Positions 37,993 through 49,300 of a stretch of DNA of 64,000 nucleotides are shown one piece after another. A program made the position numbers and the translations under genes. How positions within the stretch are numbered: the stretch's first letter is position 1; every line of letters starts with the position of its first letter. The notes under the pieces were generated by a model. That model made no database searches and was not told the origin of the DNA. It worked only from the letters and a program-made list of their open reading frames with translations. The stretch comes from Apteryx mantelli (Eukaryota > Chordata > Aves > Apterygiformes > Apterygidae), in the NCBI RefSeq assembly GCF_036417845.1, contig NC_089978.1:84624007-84688006 (forward strand). Reading direction: 5' to 3'.

Positions 37993-38949
37993 GGGAACTT
38001 TAAGGGAACTCGCACATATTTTGTTTTAAATAACTACATTACAAATATTTTGTAAATGGGAGTACATTTCTGCAATATTTTATTGCTAATGTATCATCAA
38101 TACACAATATTTTCAAAACTGATAAAAGGAAACTTCATTTTATTAGAACAAACTGCATTATCACTGTTCTGCTTTCAGTGACTGTGATCTCTTTCACAGA
38201 TATATGTATAAATTAATAAATAAACAAAGCAATAATTGTGGCAATTTTGCAGGATGTTTTCTGCTTGATGGCATGCCACAACCATTCACATATGTTCTTA
38301 TGCTAATGTAGTCTTTCTGTAGACAGCGGCAGACAATGCTAAACCATAGCTGATTTAATTCAGAAATGTTAAATTATTATAGTATGCCAAAAAATGATGT
38401 GTCATATCACTGTGGGATTACATGATAAAGCATTAACATTACATGATAAAACAGCAAGCATTGTTAGTCCTGATAAGACATAATTAAAAAAAATATAAAT
38501 ATAAAAATTAATTTTATAGAATAAACATCTCCCATCATTTTGTTTTGATCTTTTTTTTCTTTAACTAGAACTGTTGCTTTGGAAGAAATCTTTTTTAGGG
38601 AAGCTTATTTGAAACTGATACAATTCTGTACATGAACCTTATGATGGATACTGTTTGACCAATTTTTTCCCAACTAGTTCCGTAAATATCTTTAGCAGCT
38701 GGCAGAATATCTCATTTTGTTGAATAACAGTCTATGTTTTTAGAGTAGTAGATACATATCACTGCCAACAGTAAAGTCTCATGAACTTGGAACTTGTAGG
38801 TGGTACAGTAGCACTGATTTGATCCTGAAAAAATGTACAAAGATGTCCCTATATATCATTACACACATATGTATATATATATGAATATAGCATGTATATC
38901 ATGTTTATCAGATTTTTATTTTGTTTTACTTCAGGAGTAATTGAGAAAG

Positions 38950-39075
38950 CATTACTGTCCCTGTTTTATAAATGGGAACCTGGGACAATGACTCGTTTTT
39001 AACTCAAAGACGATTTAATGGAGAAGCTGACACAGTCCTTTGAGCGGGAATCAGATCTCCACACCCGATCCGAGA
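38950..39075 (-). repeat. MIR/CORE-SINE-like ancient SINE fragment
   Basis: 'actgtccctgttttataaatgggaac' at the left and 'gacacagtcctttgagcggga' plus 'atcagatctccaca' at the right follow the layout of the tRNA-derived MIR-type SINE read in reverse: 'ccattttacagatggg-aac', 'cacacagtc', 'gcaggaatcgaacccagatctcc'. It is strongly diverged, and I placed it by memory of the consensus, so the exact family is uncertain. Confidence 0.5.
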
Positions 39076-39439
39076 GGGACATCCTGGGTTCTGAGCCTGG
39101 CCCAAAGGGGGCTAATGGCGAGGGGCAGTGAGTCGTGCTCCTTCTTGTGCTTCTCTCTGCCAAGGGAGCTCTGTGTCTTTGTGGTTGCCAACGCACTTTC
39201 AGCAGAGGGTGTAAAGAATCCTCTACAAACCATATTCACAATCCTAGCAGATACTGCAATGATAGTGGCTGCTAAGTTCATGATATATGCATGCTGCAGA
39301 AAAACATAAATACATGCAAGATAGTCCATTGGATGATATGCTGCATTTGGACTTGGAAGGTTTGGACTGTGTTCCTGTTCTGCTAGCAGTTTGTTGAGAC
39401 AGAGCTGGAAAGTCACCTCTTCTGTTCCAAATTCTTTAT

Positions 39440-39565
39440 CTCCTGTCTTGTAAAACTACAGACTCTTCGGGATAGGTCTTGTCCCACACTTTTTTGCTGT
39501 ATGGGCCACAGAGGTGAGGCACAGAGGAGGCCAGATCTCAGCTGCGGTCTCCATTTGCCTGTAAC
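39440..39565 (+). repeat. Ancient amniote repeat fragment
   Basis: 'taaaactacagactcttcgg-gata', 'cttgtcccacac', 'tttgctgtatgg' and 'agatctcagctgcggtctcc' match in order a sequence I know from many reptile and bird loci: 'actgtaaactctttggggca', 'ttgtttgtacagcgcctagca' and 'tgatctcggttggggcctc'. I cannot state the family name with confidence. Confidence 0.45.
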
Positions 39566-39590
39566 ATGTAGCAGTGTGGAACAATGCTAA
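39566..39590 (+). repeat. 25-bp direct repeat, copy 2
   Basis: Identical to 37968-37992. The next bases, CCACCGTGCC, differ from those after copy 1. Read in reverse with those bases, it resembles the head of a tRNA-like SINE ('ggcacggtggttagca'). Confidence 0.9.
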
Positions 39591-41259
39591 CCACCGTGCC
39601 GTGTGTTCAATCACTAATCAATTTGTTAGCTTGACACACATAAATTGTGCGAAGAGTTAATTCTTACTTGAAATTAGCAATCATTTAAGATTCCTCAGTT
39701 ATCAGTGTATAACTCAACCACTGCAGCACTAATAAAAAGTCTACATCTTCAAACTCTACAGACCCTGATAGCTCAAGACATTTTAATAGTATGCAATAAA
39801 GAACACTGGTTCGTTACAATGATTTAATAAATTGCTTATTCTTATACCATTTTTACAGCATATACAACAACGCTAGTTTTTTGGTTTTTCCTTTGTGATT
39901 AGTACTAGGGATGTTTATTAAGTAAAAAAAGGGGGAAAAAGAGGTGTGTCTGACTTACGTGGTATTCAAGCTGAAAAACGTATTTGAAAAGTTAAGTTCA
40001 GGTAGGAGCCTTCATTGTCAGCAGAGGGCACCACAGGCCTCATTAGTAAATAAAACTGAAAACTTGTCTTAAAAAATGACCCAGATTTTCCACTGTGATT
40101 GAGAAAAAAAACCCTCCATACACCTCTGCATTTGCAGTAGAACCGACTAGATGTATTAATCTTTTACGCCAGCATTTTGAATGTCCTATGTGAAATATAT
40201 ATGAAAGAGGAAAGCACAGCAATAAAACATCGATAACAAACATATTAGCTTTAACTAAAATACATTAGATGTTTACTGCTGAATCAGATATATTCAGCAC
40301 ATGTCATTATATCCAAAAGCTGTTATCCTCTGAAGTATGTTTTATAATACTTATCTTTAACCCTGTGTATACGGATAGTTCAATTTGTCATCCAACAGAC
40401 TACTTGGTTATACTAAAAGTAATGCTGCAGCATGTTGACAATGGGAGGTTTACAGTGGCTTTGCCCTTCTCTGTTAGCTTCAGATATGATGCTCATTTAC
40501 GTTACCCTACTTTACGTGTCATACCTTCTTTCTCTAGCTGCGTTTGCCTGAGAGGGAACATACCAACACTGAGGTTAAATTTTAAAATTCTGCATTACCT
40601 ATTTTTCCATAAGGCTCAGGATAGAGCAGGGCCAAAGCGCTTTTCCCGCTTTCTGGAAAACTCACAGCTCCCAAGCTCACGTGCAAGGCCTGCTTCCGGC
40701 ACTGTAGCGCAGCACAGTGGGGCCCTCCGCAGCCGCTGCGCTGGGTGCCCCAGCGGGTGGCAGGGCCGAGGCGCTGAGGAGCGCCCCTTCGCAGCCAACC
40801 CCAGCAGGAGGTGCCCGGTGCCCCATTCTCCACACAGCAATTTCAGAAACTGGAACAGAGTGAAGCCAAAATCTTGGATAGGCTGTGAAGTGGGAACCTC
40901 AGTAGAAGCTGTATATTTTCATGGCTGAGGCAATTTATGAAGGAAAAGCTTTTTTTTTTTTTTCTCTCTCCCTATTCCTGTTGCTTTCTAAAGGGCACGT
41001 TCAGCTCTGCAGTGACCCTGGGGGTCAACACAGGGGCCCCTTTTGGGCTATGCCCACCACGTCTGACAGCAGCACTGAAGCACCGCTACCCAGGGACAGC
41101 TCCATGCCCGGCCCGAGCTCCTCCCGCGCACCCGGCGAGCAAACAGCGGCGTGTCCGCACGCTGCTGCAAGCGCCGACCTCGAGCCCAGCGCCGGCATCA
41201 GGGCGCCCCGCTGGGGCTCGGCCGGCGGCCCGGGCGGTGAGGGCTGGCGCTGACTCCGC

Positions 41260-41358
41260 GCAGCCCGGCCCTCCCCGCCGCCAAGATGGCGCCCGCGGCG
41301 CGGCGCGCAGAGAGGCAGGAAGTCGGGGGGAGGCACCATGTTGAGGCCTGGCGCGGAG
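41260..41358 (+). other. TCEANC: TCEANC first exon (5' end estimated)
   Basis: Ends at a strong donor, GCGGAG|GTAAGG (GT at 41359). The left border is a guess from the YY1 site. It contains two ATGs: 41286, open to the donor, and 41338, in good context (A at -3). Depending on which exon follows, these give an in-frame N-terminal extension or short upstream frames. Assigned to TCEANC because it is the nearest same-strand promoter to the coding exon 11 kb downstream. Confidence 0.6.
41283..41291 (+). promoter_or_regulatory. YY1-type site in the TCEANC first exon
   Basis: AAGATGGCG within CCAAGATGGCGCCC is the YY1 core. Its ATG (41286) opens a frame that runs to the splice donor at 41358, so the site may also serve as a start codon (see findings). 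Confidence 0.7.
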
Positions 41359-44300
41359 GTAAGGGCGCCCGTCTTGGTAGGGGGGAGGGGGATGTTGTAA
41401 AGCTGTGTGTTTCCCCAGGGCAGCAGGAGTGAGGTGTATGGGTTCCCCCCGTGCTGCCTGTAAGGCGATGCCGGGGAGGCATTCCTCCTGTCTGCGGGCG
41501 TTGGGAGCGCGGCCTGCGGGGAGGGTCGGCGGAACCGGCGGGAGCGAGCGACGCGGGGGCGCCAGGCCCCCGGAGCGCCCCAAAATGGCGCCTCGCGGCC
41601 CCCCGTGGCGGGTTGTCGGCGCCCCGAAGTGGCTGCCTGCGGCCCCCCACCCCTGCGGAGAGGAGCCATCCCCGCCGCCTCCCCCCGTGGCGCGGTGACG
41701 CGGGCGCGAGGCTGGTCCCGTACCTCCCGTGGGGCGACACGCGCGGCAAGGCCGGGCTGTGGCCCGGGGGGGCTTAGAGCGTGAGCAGGCCGAAGGAGAA
41801 ACGGTGAGGGACGGCGTGGCGCGGTAACGGTTTCCCGAGGAGTTAGTGGTGGTAGTGGGTGGGTGGGTCAGTCTCCTCTTTCTGTTCTCGGCGCCACTGG
41901 GGTAGTCAGACCAGCTCCCAAGGTCTTCCACTCAAGCTGCCGTCTCCGGCTGATTTTCATATCGAGCATGTAACTATATCCCCAACAACTAAATGGCGAC
42001 ACCAGCAGGTTTTGTACAAATAAATATGGTAGGGCTGCTTCTCTGTGCTGTTGTAATTACCCTACTGATTTATCATGAGTGGCTGCAATCCTCACTGCGG
42101 AGGAGGCTGAACTTGAAAACTGCAGGGTGAATATCTGTGATGGTGGTACTGTGGGAATTTTTTTTGAGATTTATTCTGTTAGTCTCCATGCATTGTTGAT
42201 GTCTTCAGATAAGTCAACTGCTGGCATCAATTTAGAATGGAATTAAAGAGTTCACACTTTAATTCTGCAATGTAGCATTATTTCTAATAACTAAGGACTT
42301 AAAAATCCATTTCAGGTATGTCAGATCTTTCTTACTTTCAATCAGTATGTGTCAGTTGTCATTGAAGACTCTCAAATGTTTAGACTTTGTGCAGATGGTA
42401 AGGTATATTGTGTAGTTTGCAAGAGATCCTGTTAATTTATAACCACAATAATTATTTTATGATTTGTGAAAAATCATACACAAAACCCAAAAAACATAAA
42501 CCCTTGAAATAAGTCTGCCCTAGTAGGTCAGGTTAATTCTTGCAAATTACATGTGTCACAGTCCCAGTTCCTACTATAGCTAGTGAGCATTAATTCATGT
42601 TTGAGTTTTCTGTTTAAACTTTATTAATCACTTTTCTTTTCCTATGTATATTTGTCATCTATGGCCAAATAATAGTTCATGTTTTGAACATGTGCCCCTT
42701 GTGTTAAAAGCTTGACTTCTGACTTGCTGGGAGCTCCAGCAGAGAAAAGAATCAACATCCCTATCCACTGGACACAGCTATTGCCTTACTGGCAAGTACT
42801 GAAAAGTGACTGAGAGAGAAGATATTTCTCTGCCAGTTTTGCTACAGCTTTGTCACAAAGATTTGGAAAAATGGAGACCCCTATAGAAAATTTGTTTGAC
42901 CTTGCATCCAAACTTAAAAACAGAATTTTGAATAAAATCAGTTAATGTAAACGTTTCTGTATGTGAAATGGTGAAAATCTTAAAGCATATAAAAACACAA
43001 TTAATGACAAGTCTATCTGAACTATGTATTCATTTTATTATTGCTGTATGGAATCATAGTGTATTAGAACAGATTGCAAATCTGTATAGCTATCTTGTTG
43101 TGAAAGAGATTAGCTAATAGTTCTACTTGATCCTTGCAGTCTGTAACTTCCTAAAGCTAAACTTTGTCATTTTTTAACTCCTTAAAAATATTATATTAAG
43201 AAAGACAAGCATATCAGTGGAAATTAAAAGATTTAGAATCTGTGGAATAATCAATTACCTGTAACATTTTCAGGCTTTGAGGTAAAAATCTGCATCCTGT
43301 TTGCCTAATTCAGGTCCGTTCAGTAGAAAAATTCACATGGGTAAGATTCAGGAAAAGATAAAATACCATCTAATGAGAATCAGTTTAATTTTAAACTAAT
43401 TATTAAAAGAAACCTTCAGCAAGGTAAAACCTCTGTTGGGATGTGTGCTTTCATTGTAACATCAACTAGAACTCTTAGAACGCAACAGCTGTAGCATAAG
43501 TGGTTTAATTCATAAATAATTTTCTCAGCTAGTTTTTACCAGTGAGGAAAGTCAGAGATGTTATTTGCAAAATGTAGCTGTAACATTTTTAGTCTTTTAT
43601 TTGAGGTCCAGCATATGTGCTGATTCCGAATGAAGACAGTGGCTAAGCAGTGGTAAGGGCAGCAGATTTTCCTTTCTCATTAAGTTCATATATGTTTGTT
43701 TGATCTTATCAGAAAAATGTGCTGACAACTCTACATTGGTCTTGATCCCTGAGGCCTGATAACTTCATTATGTGCAGTCTATTGATTTTTTTTTTTTTTT
43801 TTTAGGAAATAGAAATTCTATTCTAATTAAAAATGCAGATTCTAAGGGAAGCAGTTCCAAATCAGGATAAAAATTAGCTTTTTGTGTACATCCTCCCATA
43901 AATGCAATCTATTGCCTCCAGTCTCTCCCCTGCAAACTCCCTCTCTGGCAAATAAAGCCATGAGAGAATGGATCCAGTGAGAGAAATCCAGGGTAGGGAT
44001 AGGGACAGTATAAATCCAGGCCAGCTAAGACCACTGTAATTAAAGCAATCTCTTTAGTGTAGGTGATGCAGCATGAAACTATTGCTCTATCAGACTGTTT
44101 CTTATTATTCACATACTCTTTTCCTTTTGTTTTTAAAATGTTTTTTACATGGTATTTTAACATAATTGGCTTGTTCACTGCGATTCTACTCCGTTGTGTG
44201 CAGAGAAACAGAAGATTCATTTTGCCTCTTGTGCTACAGTTTCAGAGTTCTGTAAATGAAGGAGAGATTTCTGGAATGGCTTTGCACTAATTCTGAGATC

Positions 44301-45280
44301 ATGTACTCTGCTTCTTCCAGATCTGTGACTAAGAGGTGATTCTTCTGGTCAATAAGGTGTCCAGTGGTCATGGACATCTGGCAACAGTACTATTGTATTA
44401 TCTCAGCTCTTATTATATTAACTCAGTTTTATTCATGTGGCTTTCTTCAAAGTTGAAACTCTGTAAAGTTCAGAAGTCTTTGTGGTGGGAGCAGTCCTGC
44501 TGAGAAACAGGAAGAGCTCTGTTTTTAGCCAAGATTAAATAAAAGCCCAGGAAAATGATTTGTTGGTGACATCTTTAATATCCACTCTCCCACTGTAGAT
44601 GGGATGAAGGAATGTTTTTTAGGTCTGGAGACTGGCTGTGAGAATTCTCTGATTTCCTTTTAGTCTGCGAGTTTGAAATAACGTTTGATCATTTTCATTG
44701 TTTATATGGAATTTAGGTTGCCCAAGGCAAGAAATATGGGTGTTTCCAGGGCTGTGCTACACAGCATCTCAACTATAGCATTGACCACATTTTTAGTAGA
44801 TTTGTTACACCTTTAGGAGAACTCAGCCTCTTCTGGTCTTTTTCTTGCCTATGATCTGGGTTTCTTCTGATTACATAGAATTCCTTGGGGGAAAAATCAC
44901 CTACATCTCAGGTTAGGGTGAGGGAGAAGAGGATTGGTGCTCGGTCTTCTTTGCACTTTCAGGACATTCATACACACTTACTTGGATGCATTGAGTTTGT
45001 CTTGGAACATCTGGGAGTTAGCTGTGCTAAGGCAGAGTAGGCTATGGCTTTGAATTGTTTCAGGCATATAGCTGAGACAAGGCATTTACCCCAAATGAGT
45101 TTGCAGAAGGCACTGTTTTTTCCAAGGGTTGTCTTTGCAGTTAGCAACAAATGTCTTGGGCTGCTTTATTGTTTGTTTTTTTTTAGTCATTTTATTGATT
45201 TTAAATTTTTTAATTTAGTATTGTTACAGTATGAGAGTCATTTAAAATCTGAGGCAACCTGATCTTCTTTTTTTCCTTAG

Positions 45281-45433
45281 GATCAAACTGACTTACAAAT
45301 TTTTGATTGTTCACCATTGTTTATTCTTGTATACACAAGCAACTCATTATACCATGCAGACAGTGTGAGAGGTCGTTAAGATTTGGCAAGGAAGTACCTC
45401 ATCAGCACAGTGTTAAAGGACCTAATTGTAAAG
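45281..45433 (+). other. TCEANC: Candidate alternative 5' exon of TCEANC
   Basis: A 153-bp segment with a strong acceptor (CTTCTTTTTTTCCTTAG ending at 45280) and a strong donor (AAAG|GTGAGT, GT at 45434). No coding homology is visible. If included it would be a 5' UTR exon: the frame from ATG 41286 would meet TGA within four codons of it, while the frame from ATG 41338 would run on through it for 32 codons to TAA. Predicted only from splice-site quality and context. Confidence 0.4.
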
Positions 45434-46254
45434 GTGAGTCAATCTTTACCTTGTAACCTTCAAGTAGACACTTTCAATTGAAGTGAATGTTGTCATGCAT
45501 TGATAAAGTTAAGCAGGATGGAAATGCCATGTGTAGTTGCAGGAGAGGTAGGGACTGTTTATTTTGTACTGCACAAAACTGTCGTTTGTACTTGTTACTG
45601 TAGATAAGCAATAACAAAAAATGTATGATGCATTTCATAACCTCAGAGAACATATATAAGTCACCTTTTTCTTACATTTCTTACCTATTCAACTAGCAAG
45701 ACAGCAGAATACCAAAGGGGTATGAGTACGTGATTCAGTTAGTTTTACCAATGTTTGTTCAGCATTTGCCAAATTGTACTAAATCAGGTAGTGATTTATG
45801 AATGAAAGAGCAATGTGCAGGACAGTGACTAGATAAGGGATGCACACTTTCCCTCCTGTCTGTATACCAGCACCTTTGGACATACAGGGGCTTTGGCCAA
45901 CTTTAGGCAAACAGGTGCCTTGAAAGTATGAAGTCTCCATAGCCAATCTTAAAGGTCCTAGAGAGGGAAATAGTTTTCTCTTTTTCTTAACAGCCTGGAG
46001 TTCTTTATTATGCACTTTTATACAAGATTCCATGGGTTTGCTATATTGCAGCTCCCTCAAGTGGTAACGTTTTACCTTTAAAACTTCAGCTAGCTTTCTG
46101 TGAAACTCTTGCTTTCTCTTCAGAAAGCTTTGAGGCTTTTCCCTGCTTTTTCTTCATTCCACCTTTGTTCTCAAATGTTCAACATTGTGAACAGCTGCTT
46201 AGGAGTGTGGGGTTATCAGAGAGGTAGAGCTGTGGGTTGAGATATCGTGCTTGT

Positions 46255-46375
46255 ATTTTTCATTCTGCAGCTGACTTACCGAACCAGGTTAGGAAGGTCA
46301 TTTCACCTATAAGCCTCACTTTTGTCATCTGAGAAATGGAGAGAATGATAGATAATTGTAGAATATCTACGGTTG
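46255..46375 (+). repeat. MIR-like ancient SINE fragment
   Basis: 'gctgacttac', 'ggaaggtcatttcacctataagcctc' and 'tttgtcatctgagaaatgg-agagaatgatag' follow the MIR consensus order: 'gtgaccttgggcaagtcacttaacctct', 'gcctcagtttcctcatctgtaaaatgg' and 'gataatag'. Diverged, as expected of an amniote-age element. Judged from memory of the consensus. Confidence 0.6.
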
Positions 46376-49300
46376 TTTTAGACTTCAATTTCTCTACTTG
46401 TAAATTGTTATTTCAAACAAGGATTTTGCTTATCTAACATAAGAGAAGATTACTTAAAAATCGTGGAACAGTGGGAGAGCTGGCTACTGCCTTGCACACC
46501 ATGGACTTCCACTGTTCTTTTTGCACAGTAACAAAATAAAGCAAGGGAGAAGAACCTAGACTGTATGTTTTCAATTTTGCCATCATTCCACAAAACACAG
46601 AAAACGTGTTTTACAGCAGAAACACCGTCATTCAAGGAATGGGAGTCTGAGCAGAAAAGAACTCAGGTGTGCTTTCCTTTGGTTCCAAGTGAACTACTGC
46701 TAGAAAATATACTCCAGTATTACCACTGGCTTCACACATCAGTAATTCTTTGTTCTTCCCTACAAATATGTGAAAAACATGTTTTCTGCAGTTGTTTGGG
46801 GGAAATCATGTTGTGCCATGATTCTAGAAGCAAAAGAGGTCTTGACATCCAGACTTAAGTTGGTATGCTTTGCAGGTTTCCTAGTGTTAGGGAACAGCTC
46901 TACCTCATTCTCTGAAAAAAGCCTGCAGTAGTAAAACAAACTGTTTCATAAACTTGTATGTGCTTTGTGAGTACAGGAATCTCTGTTTAATTTCTAGTTC
47001 TGTATAATAATACTCTCCATCAACCACGGTGATTAAAATCCAGTCTTTGCTTTATTCACAGAGCAAGAAGTGCACAAACAATATTTTTTTTCCCACCATG
47101 CTGCCTTTTAATTTGGAAGCTGAGATGAAATTTATGATTGAGTAGTTAGCGCAATATTTTATATGCATGTATTACATTTCATATTGGAAGATATTAAAAT
47201 TCCTTGCAAACTAAGTACACACAACAAAGCCAGCGCCATTCCAAGAATGCTTTCCCCACAGGAACTTCTTTATTGTCGTTGATAAAGATGTGCATTACCT
47301 TTATTCAGTGATTTCTTTGCTGGCTGTTTCTTGTGCTTCAGCCAATTACCAGTGAATATCCCATTCCAACAAAGTCATTAATTATGGGATTCAATTCGGC
47401 TCTTATCGTATATTTCAATGACTTATCTGTTCTGATTCTTCTTTTTAGCTTTGCTGAATAAGTTTGAAGGGAGACACTCAGTTCTGCCTCTTTACTATTC
47501 ATCATACATATTGAGGAAAGCCTTTCCTAAGAAGTGATTGTTTTGCCTTAAATGTGAGTTGCCTATTGAGTGATTGAATTACTAAAATTATTTTTAAACC
47601 ATTGTTCCTAAATCAGTGTCCATATTCTGTTTTGGGTTTGTTTGTTTAACTGCTCCATAATCTTTACGTACTTGAATTTAATGTTGCATAAACTTAAACG
47701 TTGCATAAACTACAAAGATATTAAAATTTTCAAGAATTTAATTATTACATTAGTGTATAAGTGAGAAAAGATACTAAGGGAGAATGTATATACTACATGT
47801 AATCCAATCTGAAACAACCTATAATATATTTGCTAGAGGGTTAAAAAAACAGGTTGTCTTAGACTTGCCTATTAGAAAAAAAAATGCATCTTATTGTGGG
47901 GTAGTGAACTGGCATATGTCAGCTCCTTTTCAGTAACTGTGTGTCCAGTAAGTGTAAAGCAGTTCACTCTGAATGTGTGGCAGAATAGCTGAGAGCTGTC
48001 CCTGCGGATGCCAACGCATGGGCTCCAGCACCCCTTAGAGGCTGTATTAGTCAGCCCAGCTGTAAATGGTGCTCATGTCTGCAGAGCTGAAGGAATCTTT
48101 TCAGCCACAGGATTTTCTTATGTGAGACTGGCCACCAAAACTGGCATGTCTTAACCCTGCGGCCCTGGTGGGCTGCCTAGGGTCAGGGGGATAACCAGGA
48201 GCAACAGCCATTACTGTAAAGCAGATGACATGCACTAACTTGATGCTCCATTTCCTACGTACCGGTCTTCACTCTGCAGTATCAAAGAGGAAACTTTGTG
48301 TAGCATAGCCCTCAATGAAAGAGGTTCAAAACACCTCACCTTTGCCACAGAGTAAAAGGGTATGCATGGAAAAATTACCACCCGAGCACTTTGTGAGTAG
48401 TAATTTCTTTGCATGTCCATAGCCCTCAATGCAGTAAGTGGGAGGGAGGGAAGTTGTGCAGCACCACAGCTATACATGACAGGCTGTGCTAAGCTATGGC
48501 TCCCATCTCTAGCTCTTCCTCACTATGAATCTACATCAGTACAGTAAGACTAAATGTGTATATATATAAAACCTATATTCTTTATAAACCTACATACTGT
48601 ATAAGAAATCCTGAGAATTTATGGGTTCATCTTGCATTTGGATAAGTAAACTATTTTCTAGTATGTTTAGCATAACAATACATATATATATGTACAAGAA
48701 CTGAAAAAAAATGTTTAAAGTGGACTGTGTTAGAAGGAGCAGAGCTGATTCTAAGGCACAAGGCAAAACATTTTGGTTGAGCATATGACAGTGGCACTAC
48801 CTCTGCCCTAAGTTGCATGAAAAACAGTAAATGCCAGCAGATCATAATCTTCTAACATAAGCTGCTCAGTGTTTGGGAGACAGGGAACCTATCTACTGTT
48901 AATGATGGCCGCCCTACATAAGGAAACACCTCTTTCCACTCTCATGGGCTCTCTGTGTTCCTACAGCAGAACAGATGAGCGAGGATGCAATTATATATTT
49001 ATTTTGGTATGACGATGCATAGGGTTCAACTAACATGTTTGAAAAATGCATCCTGTTCTTTCTTTGTTTCTGGAACTGTATCTGAGTAGTAGATCTGTTT
49101 CTGTAATATCCATTAGTGAGGTCTCACAAGATTTCAAGAATGTCAGACAAGAATGAGCTGTTTAAAGACAGTTTAAGTGAATGCAGACAGCATTCACTGT
49201 TGAGGTTAGGCTGGTCTGTCATTCCTGATTGTAGAAACAGTATGTAGGTTTATCCTCCCTCTGTGTGTGTGTCTCCTCTCCCTCTCTGTCTTCTTTCTTC

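Larger units (their letters stand above)
40680..41860. promoter_or_regulatory. TCEANC: CpG island, TCEANC promoter region
   Basis: An abrupt rise in G+C with many CpG dinucleotides in an otherwise AT-rich region. It surrounds a first exon ending at 41358. No TATA box is seen. YY1-type sites (AAGATGGCG at 41283-41291; AAAATGGCGCC at 41582-41592) and an ETS-like CAGGAAGT (41316-41323) fit a housekeeping CpG promoter. YY1 sites in this orientation usually lie just downstream of the start site, which suggests initiation at about 41,240-41,285. Confidence 0.85.

Noticed and set aside
39051-39416. A 121-codon minus-strand frame near 39 kb
   Set aside because: It overlaps or lies beside ancient SINE-like fragments and has no family match.
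40269-40928. A 219-codon frame on the plus strand entering the CpG island
   Set aside because: It runs across an AT-rich and a GC-rich half with abrupt change in amino-acid content, no domain and no splice support.
41025-41931. Minus-strand frames of 183-281 codons and plus-strand frames of up to 135 codons in the first CpG island
   Set aside because: Same cause: G+C-driven open frames with no recognisable family. The real signal here is a promoter and first exon.
43786-43805. An 18-T run followed by AG as a splice acceptor
   Set aside because: No fitting donor or exon-like sequence follows. Probably a decoy.
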